From: an uncultured bacterium
Lineage (GTDB): Bacteria > Desulfobacterota > Binatia > UBA1149 > CAITLU01
Direction: 5' to 3'
NCBI GenBank assembly: GCA_903893315.1
Contig: CAITLU010000012.1
Location: 1 to 64,000 of the forward strand
DNA length: 64,000 nucleotides
Below the pieces are notes generated by a model, which was not told the origin of the DNA, made no database searches, and saw only the letters and a program-made list of their open reading frames with translations. A program made the translations under genes and the position numbers. Shown here in pieces: positions 18,324 to 26,880 of the stretch; within the stretch, counting starts at the first letter, position 1; the number at the start of each line of letters is the position of its first letter.

Positions 18324-19673
18324 TTACGGTGCGATTTCCGGTGAAGACTTCGCGGTAGCCGTCCTCGCGGCCTTACGGCCCAGTATCGAAACGACCAACC
18401 CGCTCGCGAGCAGCAGCAGGAACGGCTCCATGGGTGCGCGCAGGCGTTGGATTCCCCACGTCATGGCGATCTGGAAAAGGTAGAAAGCCGGGATCGCGTA
18501 CAGCCACGACAGGCGTCGGATGTCGGGCGCGAAGCTGATCGCGCCCAGCAGTGCGGCGATCAGCACGGGATAGAAGGTCCACGCGGCGGCGAGCGTGAAC
18601 TGAGGTCGCCGGCCTTCCATCGTTTCCAGGAAGGCGGAGATGCGCGGATCCCACATGTCCAGCGCGCGTCGCAGCCGCCAGAGCGCCAGTTCCGGCCAGC
18701 GGGCCTTGTTGTCTATTGCGTAACCGATTGCCGCGCGCGTAAGGCACGCCGAGTAGGCCGGCTCCTGTGCGGGCGGGAATTTTGCGCAGTCGGCGTACTG
18801 CGGCATCTTGCCGAACTCCGCGGTCCAGCCTCCGGTGCGGCCCTCGTCGTAGTACACATCGGGGTTGTTCGCGCCGGCCAGTACCCAACCACCGACGGTC
18901 GAGCCGGGGATCAGTGCCCCGAACGTGATGTAGTTGCGCACCACCCACGGCGCGACTACCAGCGCCGCGGCACCGGCGGCCAGAACCACGGATCGCCGGC
19001 GTTTCGCGCCCGAGGTGGAGATCGCAATCCACAGGATCAGCAGCGAACCGACCAGCATGCCCTCGGCGCGCGTGAGCGTGAGCAGGCCGGCGCAGGCACC
19101 GGCCGCGATCGAGGGTCGCAGGCTGGCGGCAAGGTTCTCGTCGGCGATCCGGTCGGCAAGGCAGACGAGTGCGACCAGCAGGAAGACGAAGAGTGTTTCC
19201 GTCATCAAGCCGGTGCTGGTGATCCACATGCCCGGATAAAGCGCAGCGGCGAGTCCGGCCGCCCACGCGGTGCGTTCTTCGAAGAGCCTTCGGGCGAGCG
19301 CGGATACCAGTGTGCAGGTTCCCGCTCCCAGCAGGCACAGCAACAGGATGGGCACGGTGCGGCCGTTTCCGAAGAGCGCGAAGCAAGCGGCCAGCAGCAG
19401 CGGAAACAGCGGTGACCGCCGCGCCGTCGGCGCACCGACGAAGCCCGGATGGATGATCGAGTAGCTCTGTGTGGATACAAGTTGAACGGCGATCGTGACG
19501 TACTCGGAGGCATCGCCCACCGGTTTGTCGGACGCTAGATCGTAGGCGAAGCAGAGGCCGACGCGTACCGCGAGTGCGAGCGCGAAAACGACTGCGAGTC
19601 TCCTGAGTCCGGATCCTGCCGCGAAGTGCGGCGGCCGCAGCGACGTATCAACTACAGGCTGAAAGTCTGTCAT
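18324..19673 (-). CDS. PMT-type membrane glycosyltransferase (GT39-like)
   Basis: A 449-residue polytopic membrane protein. After the first membrane helix comes KPVGDASEYVTIA, the conserved acidic catalytic loop, followed by IIHPGFVGAPTARRSPLFPL and about ten hydrophobic segments. The pattern matches Glyco_transf_39/PMT proteins that use a polyprenyl-phosphate sugar. It starts at ATG 19673 and lies 50 bp downstream of the acyltransferase-fusion gene on the same strand, so co-transcription is possible. Confidence 0.82.
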   Translation of the reverse strand: MTDFQPVVDTSLRPPHFAAGSGLRRLAVVFALALAVRVGLCFAYDLASDKPVGDASEYVTIAVQLVSTQSYSIIHPGFVGAPTARRSPLFPLLLAACFALFGNGRTVPILLLCLLGAGTCTLVSALARRLFEERTAWAAGLAAALYPGMWITSTGLMTETLFVFLLVALVCLADRIADENLAASLRPSIAAGACAGLLTLTRAEGMLVGSLLILWIAISTSGAKRRRSVVLAAGAAALVVAPWVVRNYITFGALIPGSTVGGWVLAGANNPDVYYDEGRTGGWTAEFGKMPQYADCAKFPPAQEPAYSACLTRAAIGYAIDNKARWPELALWRLRRALDMWDPRISAFLETMEGRRPQFTLAAAWTFYPVLIAALLGAISFAPDIRRLSWLYAIPAFYLFQIAMTWGIQRLRAPMEPFLLLLASGLVVSILGRKAARTATAKSSPEIAP

Positions 19674-19723
19674 CTATGTTCGCTCCGAGGAGCGGTGGAT
19701 GGCGAGAGGCGTGGCACGGTACA

Positions 19724-22700
19724 TTACTTGATCGCCCGCCGAAGGCGGCACTCTTCGGGAGCGGCCGGTGCCGCCGGGATCAGCGCAATCGCGGCGATAA
19801 GGAGAACCGCACCGGCGAGCAGTTGTACGTGGGTTCCGCGCACCAGCGCTACCAGGTCTGGGCACGCGATACCGGCGTCGAAACACACGGTGATGCAGGC
19901 GAATACCGCTACGTCACGTTGTCGAAGCCTCTCGTTTTGTTGTCCGGGTCCGGCCAGAAGTTTGAGCAGCAGGCCGCACAGAACCCCGGCCGGTACCGTC
20001 GCTGCAGCAGCGGCCGCGATCCGTTCCCAGGAGCAAAGCGCGTCCACATCGGCGGGCGATGAGGCCGGCGCGACCGCGAGCCAGAGCGCTTGCAGAGCGA
20101 CGAGCAGAACCGTACTGACGAGAATCATTTTTCCTCTCGTCCCGGCCGCCAGGCTCATCGAAGCGGCGGCTACCGCCATCAGCGCGATGGACAAGGTCTG
20201 CACGCTCGTCTGGAGGCTGCCGAGGAAGATGCCGGCGGCGATAATCGCGGCCGGCGCAACGATGCCGGCGGCTGCCGCTGCGGTCGCGAGTCCGAGGTCC
20301 CGGCGAAGGTATGCGCGACGGACACTGCCCGGCCCGACTGCCAGCGTCGTTGCTGCCACGATCGCTGCGGCGACAACGAGACATGCGAGCGCGATCAGCG
20401 CTACGAACTGTTCCTGGCGTTGCGTCGATCTCGGCATCGCGGGCAGAGGCGGACGCTGCGAGCCGGGAAACAGGTCGCGCGTGTGCACGACCGAGCGGAA
20501 GTACGGCATCCGATCGTCGACCGGGCGTATGTCGGTCCGTCCCGCTGCGTAGTAGTTGCTCAGGTCATCGCTTTGGAGCGTGAGCATCGAGTGAAAGGGT
20601 TCGCTGGGGAGAGTCGTGGGGTCCACGCCGATGAGCGCCGATCCAGGGCTACTGGCGAGGAACGCGTCGAGAGCTTCGGACTGCGCGGAAGTGAACGGCA
20701 TGCGCTTGGCAAGGATGTGGTAGCGGGGCAGATCGTAGGCGGTGCGGAACACCTTGATGAGCGAGGCCGTGTCGCCCAGATTCAGCGTGTCGATGGCGTC
20801 TCGCAGATTCGCCAGGGTGTAGGCTGCTGCGCTGCTGCCCGACTCTATGAACGAAACCGAAAGAATGCCGTCTTCCGTCAGATGTTCGAGCAGCGCTGCG
20901 GCGCCTTGTCTCGTGAACAGACGGCTGGCCGTGTCCTGCATGGCGGTGAGGAAAGGCAGAGGCGAGCCGTGGGCCTCGGGCGCGACGATCTCGATCACGT
21001 CGCGCCGAGTCTGATCGGCGTCGATCCACGACCTCGGTTCGGCGGTGACGAAGCTAGCCGGGGCCGACGCTGCTTGCGGGTCGTTCCTGCCGGATTCGTG
21101 CTCGACCAGCAGCGCGCGGACCGCCGCGTCGGGTACGACGACCGTCACGTCGCTCGCACTTGATTGTAGAGGGGCTTGAAGTTCAGCGAGACCGGCGATT
21201 CCGAGGAACACTACGCTGGGCGCTGGAGAGGCGAGCGAGTAGACGACTCTGCGGCACTCCTCGTCGGGGGTTCTCGCAGGTGGAACGTTCGTAGTCGCGC
21301 GGTCGAGGGTCGCAACCGGGCTGCCTTCGACGGCCAGCTGGTTCATCGCCCCGAATACCCTCAAGTCGAGCATGTCGACGTGGAACAGCGGGCTCCACGT
21401 CGAAGTGTTGGCGACCGGCATGCCGCCTCGAAGACCGCTCAGTATCTTGGCGGAGTCGATGCGCAGAGGGGGTTCGAGCGCCGGTATGAAACCAAGCAGC
21501 GCTACCGCGAGGGCTACGGCGACTGCCTGAACGCGGGTCCGCTCGGGAACGGCGGCCGCAACCGTGAATGCGAGGGCGGCGGTCGAGACGAGATGGGGAG
21601 CCCCGATGGCGCTCAGCAACGGCCACGCGCATGCCGACCCGAGGGCGATGCCACTGATCAATGCTCGATGGCAGCTGCGTTCCGAGAGCAGCGAACCAAG
21701 CGCGAATCCGCACAGTGCGAAGACGCCGGAGGTGATCGCCGCCGCGCCGACCAGAACGGGGAACTGCACGGGGATGGTGAGGCTGGTTGCCGCTGGCACG
21801 AAGCAGTCTGCGTAGGCGAACAGGCCGGCAGCAGTGACCGCAGAAGCGGCCAGGCAGCAGCGCGTCGCATCGAGGCCGAAACGTGCTCGAAGGTTTCTGA
21901 GCCGGTCGGTTGCAGAAAGGAACACGCCGATGCCGGCGGCCGTGAACGCCAACGGAATCACACGCTGGGCAAAGTCGGCCGGAAACTTGAGGTACGAGAC
22001 GCGTGTCCAGCCGACCGCCAGCAGCACGGTGCCGAGAGCGACGGCGCTCATACCGACATACGCAGGCAACTCGCGGGATGGCGCGTCGTCGCTTTGCGCG
22101 GGTGCGTCGTCGGGCGGCGCCGCCTTGCCGATCCGCTGCGATCTACCCGGCGCCGCTCGGCGGATCTTCTTGCGTAGCTGGTCGATCGGAATTTCGACGA
22201 GTCCGTGCACCGCGAACGCGACGGCGTTGGTGGCCAGGACGGTTGCCAGAAACCAGCGCTCCTGGTTGCCGGAGAACTCGGGAAACAGCGCCGCGATCAC
22301 GTAAGCGACCGGGATGTGTGCGAGGAAAACCGGGTAGGCCAGGTCGCCAAGCCGCCGGTCGAGGTTGGCCCAGGCTCCGGAAACTCGTTGATCGCGCAGT
22401 GCGTAGACACTCGCTACCGCGAGCATCGTCGAGCAATAGAAGCCGCCCCACCGCACGTCGGCCCACAGCCGGTCGCTCATCACGGCGTGGACGAAAAAGA
22501 TCGCGGGTATCGCGAGCAGCCAGCGCGAGTTCCGGTGTTTCAAGTAGTACAGCCCGGCACCCGCGGCGAAAGGAAGGGATGACGCGAGCTCGTCGCTCAA
22601 GCGGTCGGGAAAATCGAAGACGCTTGCCAGAGCCCAGGCTGTCCAGACGCAACTCGCCGCGATCCACACGATGGTCGAGCCTCGCGTCCGTCCGAGCCCG

Positions 22701-23128
22701 AAGGCCATGAGCATGTAGAACACGAGTTCGATGTGCAGTGACCAGGTCGGCGGGATCAGCGCCGGTGAGTGGTTGCGCATACCGAAGATGAGCAGGTTGC
22801 GGGCCCACGAATCGGCCGTCTCGGGAAGATAGAAATTGACCTTGAATGCTTCACCGTGCGGCAGCGCGACGAGGGCTGCAACGCCGAGCGCGATGACGAT
22901 CAAGTACGGAGGGTAGACCCGTAGCGCCCGGTTCAGCAGGAAGCCGGCAGTACCGCGCAGGCTGTACCCGTATGTTTCGTGGATGACCTGGGTCATCAGG
23001 AGGCCGCTGAGGGCGAAGAATGCGAACACCGCGTACCACCCCAGCCAGTTCAGTTGACCTGCGAGCGACCAGTGAACGTGGCCGTGGACCACCATCAGCG
23101 CGAGGAGATAACGGAAGAGACCGAACAT
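19724..23128 (-). CDS. Fusion: acyltransferase-3 plus membrane spermidine-synthase-like module
   Basis: A 1134-residue protein. Residues 1-~330 are an acyltransferase-3 domain (LLALMVVHGHVHWS, VFAFFALSGLLMTQV, PPTWSLHIELVFYM). After a charged linker (DDAPAQSDDAPSR) come about eight hydrophobic helices (~350-560). A soluble domain follows (~570-880), containing RRDVIEIV, GAAALLEHLTEDGILSVSF and IRPVDDRMPYFRSV. A second helical block closes the protein (~915-1130). The soluble part and the 'DDRPyFf'-like motif resemble the integral-membrane spermidine synthase-like (SpeE/MFS-fused) family. The aminopropyl/SAM-binding glycine motif is weak, so it may not make polyamines. I know of no described protein with this exact fusion; its product and substrate are unknown. 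Confidence 0.7.
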   Translation of the reverse strand: MFGLFRYLLALMVVHGHVHWSLAGQLNWLGWYAVFAFFALSGLLMTQVIHETYGYSLRGTAGFLLNRALRVYPPYLIVIALGVAALVALPHGEAFKVNFYLPETADSWARNLLIFGMRNHSPALIPPTWSLHIELVFYMLMAFGLGRTRGSTIVWIAASCVWTAWALASVFDFPDRLSDELASSLPFAAGAGLYYLKHRNSRWLLAIPAIFFVHAVMSDRLWADVRWGGFYCSTMLAVASVYALRDQRVSGAWANLDRRLGDLAYPVFLAHIPVAYVIAALFPEFSGNQERWFLATVLATNAVAFAVHGLVEIPIDQLRKKIRRAAPGRSQRIGKAAPPDDAPAQSDDAPSRELPAYVGMSAVALGTVLLAVGWTRVSYLKFPADFAQRVIPLAFTAAGIGVFLSATDRLRNLRARFGLDATRCCLAASAVTAAGLFAYADCFVPAATSLTIPVQFPVLVGAAAITSGVFALCGFALGSLLSERSCHRALISGIALGSACAWPLLSAIGAPHLVSTAALAFTVAAAVPERTRVQAVAVALAVALLGFIPALEPPLRIDSAKILSGLRGGMPVANTSTWSPLFHVDMLDLRVFGAMNQLAVEGSPVATLDRATTNVPPARTPDEECRRVVYSLASPAPSVVFLGIAGLAELQAPLQSSASDVTVVVPDAAVRALLVEHESGRNDPQAASAPASFVTAEPRSWIDADQTRRDVIEIVAPEAHGSPLPFLTAMQDTASRLFTRQGAAALLEHLTEDGILSVSFIESGSSAAAYTLANLRDAIDTLNLGDTASLIKVFRTAYDLPRYHILAKRMPFTSAQSEALDAFLASSPGSALIGVDPTTLPSEPFHSMLTLQSDDLSNYYAAGRTDIRPVDDRMPYFRSVVHTRDLFPGSQRPPLPAMPRSTQRQEQFVALIALACLVVAAAIVAATTLAVGPGSVRRAYLRRDLGLATAAAAAGIVAPAAIIAAGIFLGSLQTSVQTLSIALMAVAAASMSLAAGTRGKMILVSTVLLVALQALWLAVAPASSPADVDALCSWERIAAAAAATVPAGVLCGLLLKLLAGPGQQNERLRQRDVAVFACITVCFDAGIACPDLVALVRGTHVQLLAGAVLLIAAIALIPAAPAAPEECRLRRAIK

Positions 23129-23365
23129 ACTGGCTCAGGAAGACACGCGCCCGACGGACGCGCGGGACAGTGATTGCCGAAGAGGATCGCGGAAGGCGTT
23201 TTTACTCATGGCGACCGATCAGGTGACGACGCGCTATCACCGGAGCAGGGCTGGTCCAAGCGGCGGAAACAAACCACCTCACGCTTCGTCTCCGCGCCAC
23301 GACGGGTGCGCGTGGTGGTCGGCCGGTCGCCTGCGGGAACCGGCCATCAGTCCCCGACGGCTTCC
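23129..23365. other. Intergenic gap inside the polysaccharide region
   Basis: 237 bp between two same-strand genes, enough to hold a promoter for the acyltransferase-fusion gene. No recognisable element found. Confidence 0.4.
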
Positions 23366-25867
23366 TTATTGCGCGTAGCCGAGCGACTTGAGCCGATTGC
23401 TCGTGCCCTCGTCCATCTGCGGCACCGGCGCTTCTAACTTGAGTTTCGCGTTCGACGCGGCCTCTGACTCAAACAACTGCCTCATGGCGTTGCCCAGTAC
23501 CGGTTTCGACGCCCACAGATTGACGCTCTCGGCCGGGTCTGTCGCGAGATCGTAGAGGCTGTAGGTGGCCACGGGCCGATCCTGGTCCATGCTCTGCCGG
23601 CCTTTGCGGATCAGCTTCCAGTCGCCGAAGCGCACCGTGGCCTCGGAAAGCCTCGCGACCAGCGTCGCCCCGTCCGTGGTCTTGACGAAGCGGAAATCGG
23701 AGTATGCAAGTGCCGCCTTCCTGTCGATGAACGAAGCCGCGTTGGTCGCATAGGGAACAAGGCTGCGTCCGCGCATCTGGGCGGGCGCTGCGATCCCCGC
23801 GAGTTCGAGCAGTGTGGGAGCGACGTCAAGCAATTCGGCGTGAACGGCAGGTCGCTGCCCCGTCGGCAGTACGCCGGGGAACGACAAGATCAGCGGCACG
23901 CTCAGATCTTCCTGATAGACGGTCGGCCCATGGGTCCAATGCCCGTGCTCGAAGAACTGCTCACCGTGGTCGGAGAGAAAAACGACGAGAGTATTCTCGG
24001 TCAGCTTCGCTTCTGCTAGGCGCCGCGTGATCCAGCCGAGATAGGAGTCCATGTAGGACACCTCGGCTCCGTATCGAGAGCGCAGATAGCGGATGTCAGC
24101 CGGACCGACGACCGCTGGTCGGTTGTTCAGCAGTTTTTCGAGATTGACCACCTGCACGAAGTTCATGAAGTCGATGTCTGCCCCTTTCCCGTTGAGCAGC
24201 GGTTCGGCGGCCAGGGCGCCCCTGTAGCCGAAATCGTCGACGTGGCTGTAACCGGCCGGGGGATCGTAAGGGAAGTGGGGGTCGATCTCGTGAATGTACA
24301 GGAAGAACGGCTGCTCGCCATTGTCTGGCAGCGACGGCGAAACGAGAGAATCCCAGGTGTCGCGTGCGAGTTCCTCGGGTGCACCGCGTCTTTTCTTTTC
24401 GTGGTACACCGAGTCGAACAGCTCCGTGAAATGGTCGAAGCCGCGCGAAAAGCCGTACTTCACCGAGACGTGAGGGTTGTCGCTTACACCGATCGTGCGA
24501 TAGCCGGCCTTGCCCAGGATCGCCGGCAGATACGGCGCACTATCCGCGAGCGCGGTGTCCGATATGTTCACCTCGTGGACCGGCGGCAGAAGGCTGGTCA
24601 GCAGTGTCGCTACGCTCGGGCGGGTCGACGGTGCGTTGGACGTGGCGTTCACGAAGGTTACCCCTCGTTGTGCCAACTCGTTCATGTTGGGCGTTCGTAT
24701 TGAAGTCGCACCGTAGGGTCCGGTGAAGTCAGCCCTCAGCGCGTCGAAGAGAATCATGACGATGTTTGGCCGCTTGGCCGGTTTCGGCCGTTCGCCGAGC
24801 ACCACAGTCGTCTCGGAACCGCGCAACTGTGGACCTTGCCACACGACCTGGGGACCTTTCGCGCCAGTGCCGCCGGACGTTGTTGCCCGCGGCGCGATGA
24901 GAGTCAGGGCTATCGGCCTTCCGGCGTAAGGCGCGAGATCAAATTGGAAGGCACGTGCTGCCGGTGCCTGTAGTTCGGCAGCCGGCCATTCAAGCAGTAC
25001 CTTCGCCGGCGCGCCGTCCTGCTGCAGTCTGAGTGAGACGCCGGCGTCGGCGGCCATCGCTCCGGCATTGGAACGAATCGAAACGGCGCCGCTGAGCGTG
25101 GCCGCCTCGGGAACGAATTCGTAGAAAGACACGGCAGTGCCCGCTTCCTGGACAAGGTCGTCGCCGTCGGCCACTAGCGGTGTTTTTGGCTGCGGCGCGT
25201 CTGCAGCGCGGTCGACTCGGATGCCGTCGACCCTGAATCCGGGCCTGAGATCGGTCTCGGAGAGACCCGCGTCCATCTTGTCGATCCAGAAGTGTGGCAA
25301 CAGCGTGAGGGTGTTGAGCCCGAGCCGTTGCTGCTCAGGTGCGATGTCTAATTCGATGGCGTCGTTGTCGTGCTCTATCTGGCGGCGATCCACCAGCGCG
25401 TCGTTCCAGAGGAACGTGACGTACTGTACCGGAGAGTCCGTGACGGTCAGAGGGCTGAGAGTCAGCGTAACTTTGAGAGCGAGACGTTCGGCGATCGGGA
25501 TCTCGACGATAGAAGCCGGCCCTTCGGTTCGGATGATGGTCCTGAGCTCTCCGGCCGGGCCGGTGATCGCTCGCGGCGGGTTCCACCCGGACGGCAGGTA
25601 GTCGCTCGACCGCGGATCACTGAAGTCGAGATCTCCGGGTGTCTGACGCACATCGGCTACTTCAGCGCCGACTCGTGCGGCCAGCTTGATCACGAGTGGC
25701 TGCTGCCGGGTTGTCGGTTCCGACCGGCAGCCGGCTGCGCCCCCTGCGGTCCAGGAGAACAAAGCCGCGACCAGCAAAATTCTCTGCGCGTGACACCGCG
25801 CTCGAAAAAGTTGCCGCGAATGCGCGACCTCGCACGACTCGTCGACCATCATTTCGTCGTGCCCCAT
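23366..25867 (-). CDS. Sulfatase-fold lipoprotein with Thr at the nucleophile position
   Basis: An 833-residue protein with an N-terminal signal and lipobox-like AGGAAGC (C47). Residues ~60-350 form an unrecognised beta-rich domain. From RPNIVMILFDALRAD (366-380) onward it is an alkaline-phosphatase-superfamily sulfatase domain with LFLSDHGEQFFEHGHW. At the nucleophile position the sequence is NAPSTRPSVATLL, so T415 replaces the Cys/Ser that becomes formylglycine in true sulfatases. Thr is used by LTA synthases, phosphoethanolamine transferases and related phosphotransferases. A transferase or hydrolase acting on surface glycans or lipids outside the inner membrane is likely. ATG 25867 lies 2 bp after the upstream stop. 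Confidence 0.85.
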   Translation of the reverse strand: MGHDEMMVDESCEVAHSRQLFRARCHAQRILLVAALFSWTAGGAAGCRSEPTTRQQPLVIKLAARVGAEVADVRQTPGDLDFSDPRSSDYLPSGWNPPRAITGPAGELRTIIRTEGPASIVEIPIAERLALKVTLTLSPLTVTDSPVQYVTFLWNDALVDRRQIEHDNDAIELDIAPEQQRLGLNTLTLLPHFWIDKMDAGLSETDLRPGFRVDGIRVDRAADAPQPKTPLVADGDDLVQEAGTAVSFYEFVPEAATLSGAVSIRSNAGAMAADAGVSLRLQQDGAPAKVLLEWPAAELQAPAARAFQFDLAPYAGRPIALTLIAPRATTSGGTGAKGPQVVWQGPQLRGSETTVVLGERPKPAKRPNIVMILFDALRADFTGPYGATSIRTPNMNELAQRGVTFVNATSNAPSTRPSVATLLTSLLPPVHEVNISDTALADSAPYLPAILGKAGYRTIGVSDNPHVSVKYGFSRGFDHFTELFDSVYHEKKRRGAPEELARDTWDSLVSPSLPDNGEQPFFLYIHEIDPHFPYDPPAGYSHVDDFGYRGALAAEPLLNGKGADIDFMNFVQVVNLEKLLNNRPAVVGPADIRYLRSRYGAEVSYMDSYLGWITRRLAEAKLTENTLVVFLSDHGEQFFEHGHWTHGPTVYQEDLSVPLILSFPGVLPTGQRPAVHAELLDVAPTLLELAGIAAPAQMRGRSLVPYATNAASFIDRKAALAYSDFRFVKTTDGATLVARLSEATVRFGDWKLIRKGRQSMDQDRPVATYSLYDLATDPAESVNLWASKPVLGNAMRQLFESEAASNAKLKLEAPVPQMDEGTSNRLKSLGYAQ

Positions 25868-25869
25868 CG

Positions 25870-26880
25870 TCAGTATCCGAACAGGCGCCTTGCTACCCGC
25901 GGTCCGACGACGCGACGTACTGCCTCACCGAAAAGCAGCCCGCCGGACAGACCGACCGCGGTCAGAATTGCGATGCGCAGCGGCGGTGGCCAATCGGCAA
26001 TCTGATAACGCAGCGGCTCCTGGGCCAGGAAGTGGTAGAGGAAGATGCCGTAGGTCGCATCGCTGGTGCTCTGGATCAGCGCGGGCGCCGGCCGCGAGTT
26101 GAGGAAGCGCCATGCGAGCTTCCATACCAGTACGGCGTAAGGAATCTTCGCGAGCAGGATCGTCGGATACGGCGAGCCGAGTTCGACGCAGACCGGCCAC
26201 GCCGACGCCGCCAGGAGCACGATCGCCAGATCCGTCTTGCTGCTCCACCGCAGGGGCCGGTGCCGTTCGGCGGCGGCAATCCAGCCGAGAAGGAAATAGC
26301 CGAGCGTGAAGGACTCGACCGGATTGCGCATCGACCAGAAGAAGTCGAGGCTCAGTCGGAGTTGCGGAAACACGCACATCGCGGCCAACGCGAGAAGAAG
26401 AAGTCCGACGGTGGCTTGCAGAATCCGGAGCGGCAGCCGCGAGAAGAGAGGCAGCATTGCTACGAACAGCACGAGCAGGAAGACGTAGTAGTAGATACCG
26501 AGCGCGTTCGCGCCGAGCAGTGCCACGGCCATGGCCTTGGCTGATGACGGCGCCTGTGACGGCATGACCGCGAACACCACCAGCGACGCGACCAGATACG
26601 GAAGCAGGATGCGCTCGAGCCTTCGCCCCACCTCCGCCAGGCCGACGGGTTGCGAGCGGTGGTACAGGAACCCCGAGATCATCAACAAGCACGGTACGTG
26701 GAAGTCGGTGAGCAGATGCCGGAACACGGAGTCCCACCACGTGTATCCCGGAGTTCCCGGGAAGGCCGCGGTTCCGGCGTGGGTGGTGATGACGGCCACG
26801 ACCGCGAGGGCCTTGAGCCAGTCGATGGCTGGTTGGCGTTCGCTGCCGGTAACGCTTCGACTCGGCGAGGACTGGTTCAC
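25870..26880 (-). CDS. Acyltransferase 3 family membrane protein
   Basis: A 336-residue protein. PAIDWLKALAVVAVITTHAG is the conserved first helix with the catalytic-region His, and FHVPCLLMISGFLYH is the family's second signature. About ten hydrophobic helices follow and there is no extra soluble domain, unlike the OafA-type protein at 9.7 kb. It starts with GTG 26880; GTGA overlaps the stop of the upstream gene by 4 bp and its own stop is 2 bp from the sulfatase ATG. The three genes thus form a translationally coupled run. It probably acylates the glycan handled by the neighbouring membrane transferases. Confidence 0.88.
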   Translation of the reverse strand: MNQSSPSRSVTGSERQPAIDWLKALAVVAVITTHAGTAAFPGTPGYTWWDSVFRHLLTDFHVPCLLMISGFLYHRSQPVGLAEVGRRLERILLPYLVASLVVFAVMPSQAPSSAKAMAVALLGANALGIYYYVFLLVLFVAMLPLFSRLPLRILQATVGLLLLALAAMCVFPQLRLSLDFFWSMRNPVESFTLGYFLLGWIAAAERHRPLRWSSKTDLAIVLLAASAWPVCVELGSPYPTILLAKIPYAVLVWKLAWRFLNSRPAPALIQSTSDATYGIFLYHFLAQEPLRYQIADWPPPLRIAILTAVGLSGGLLFGEAVRRVVGPRVARRLFGY

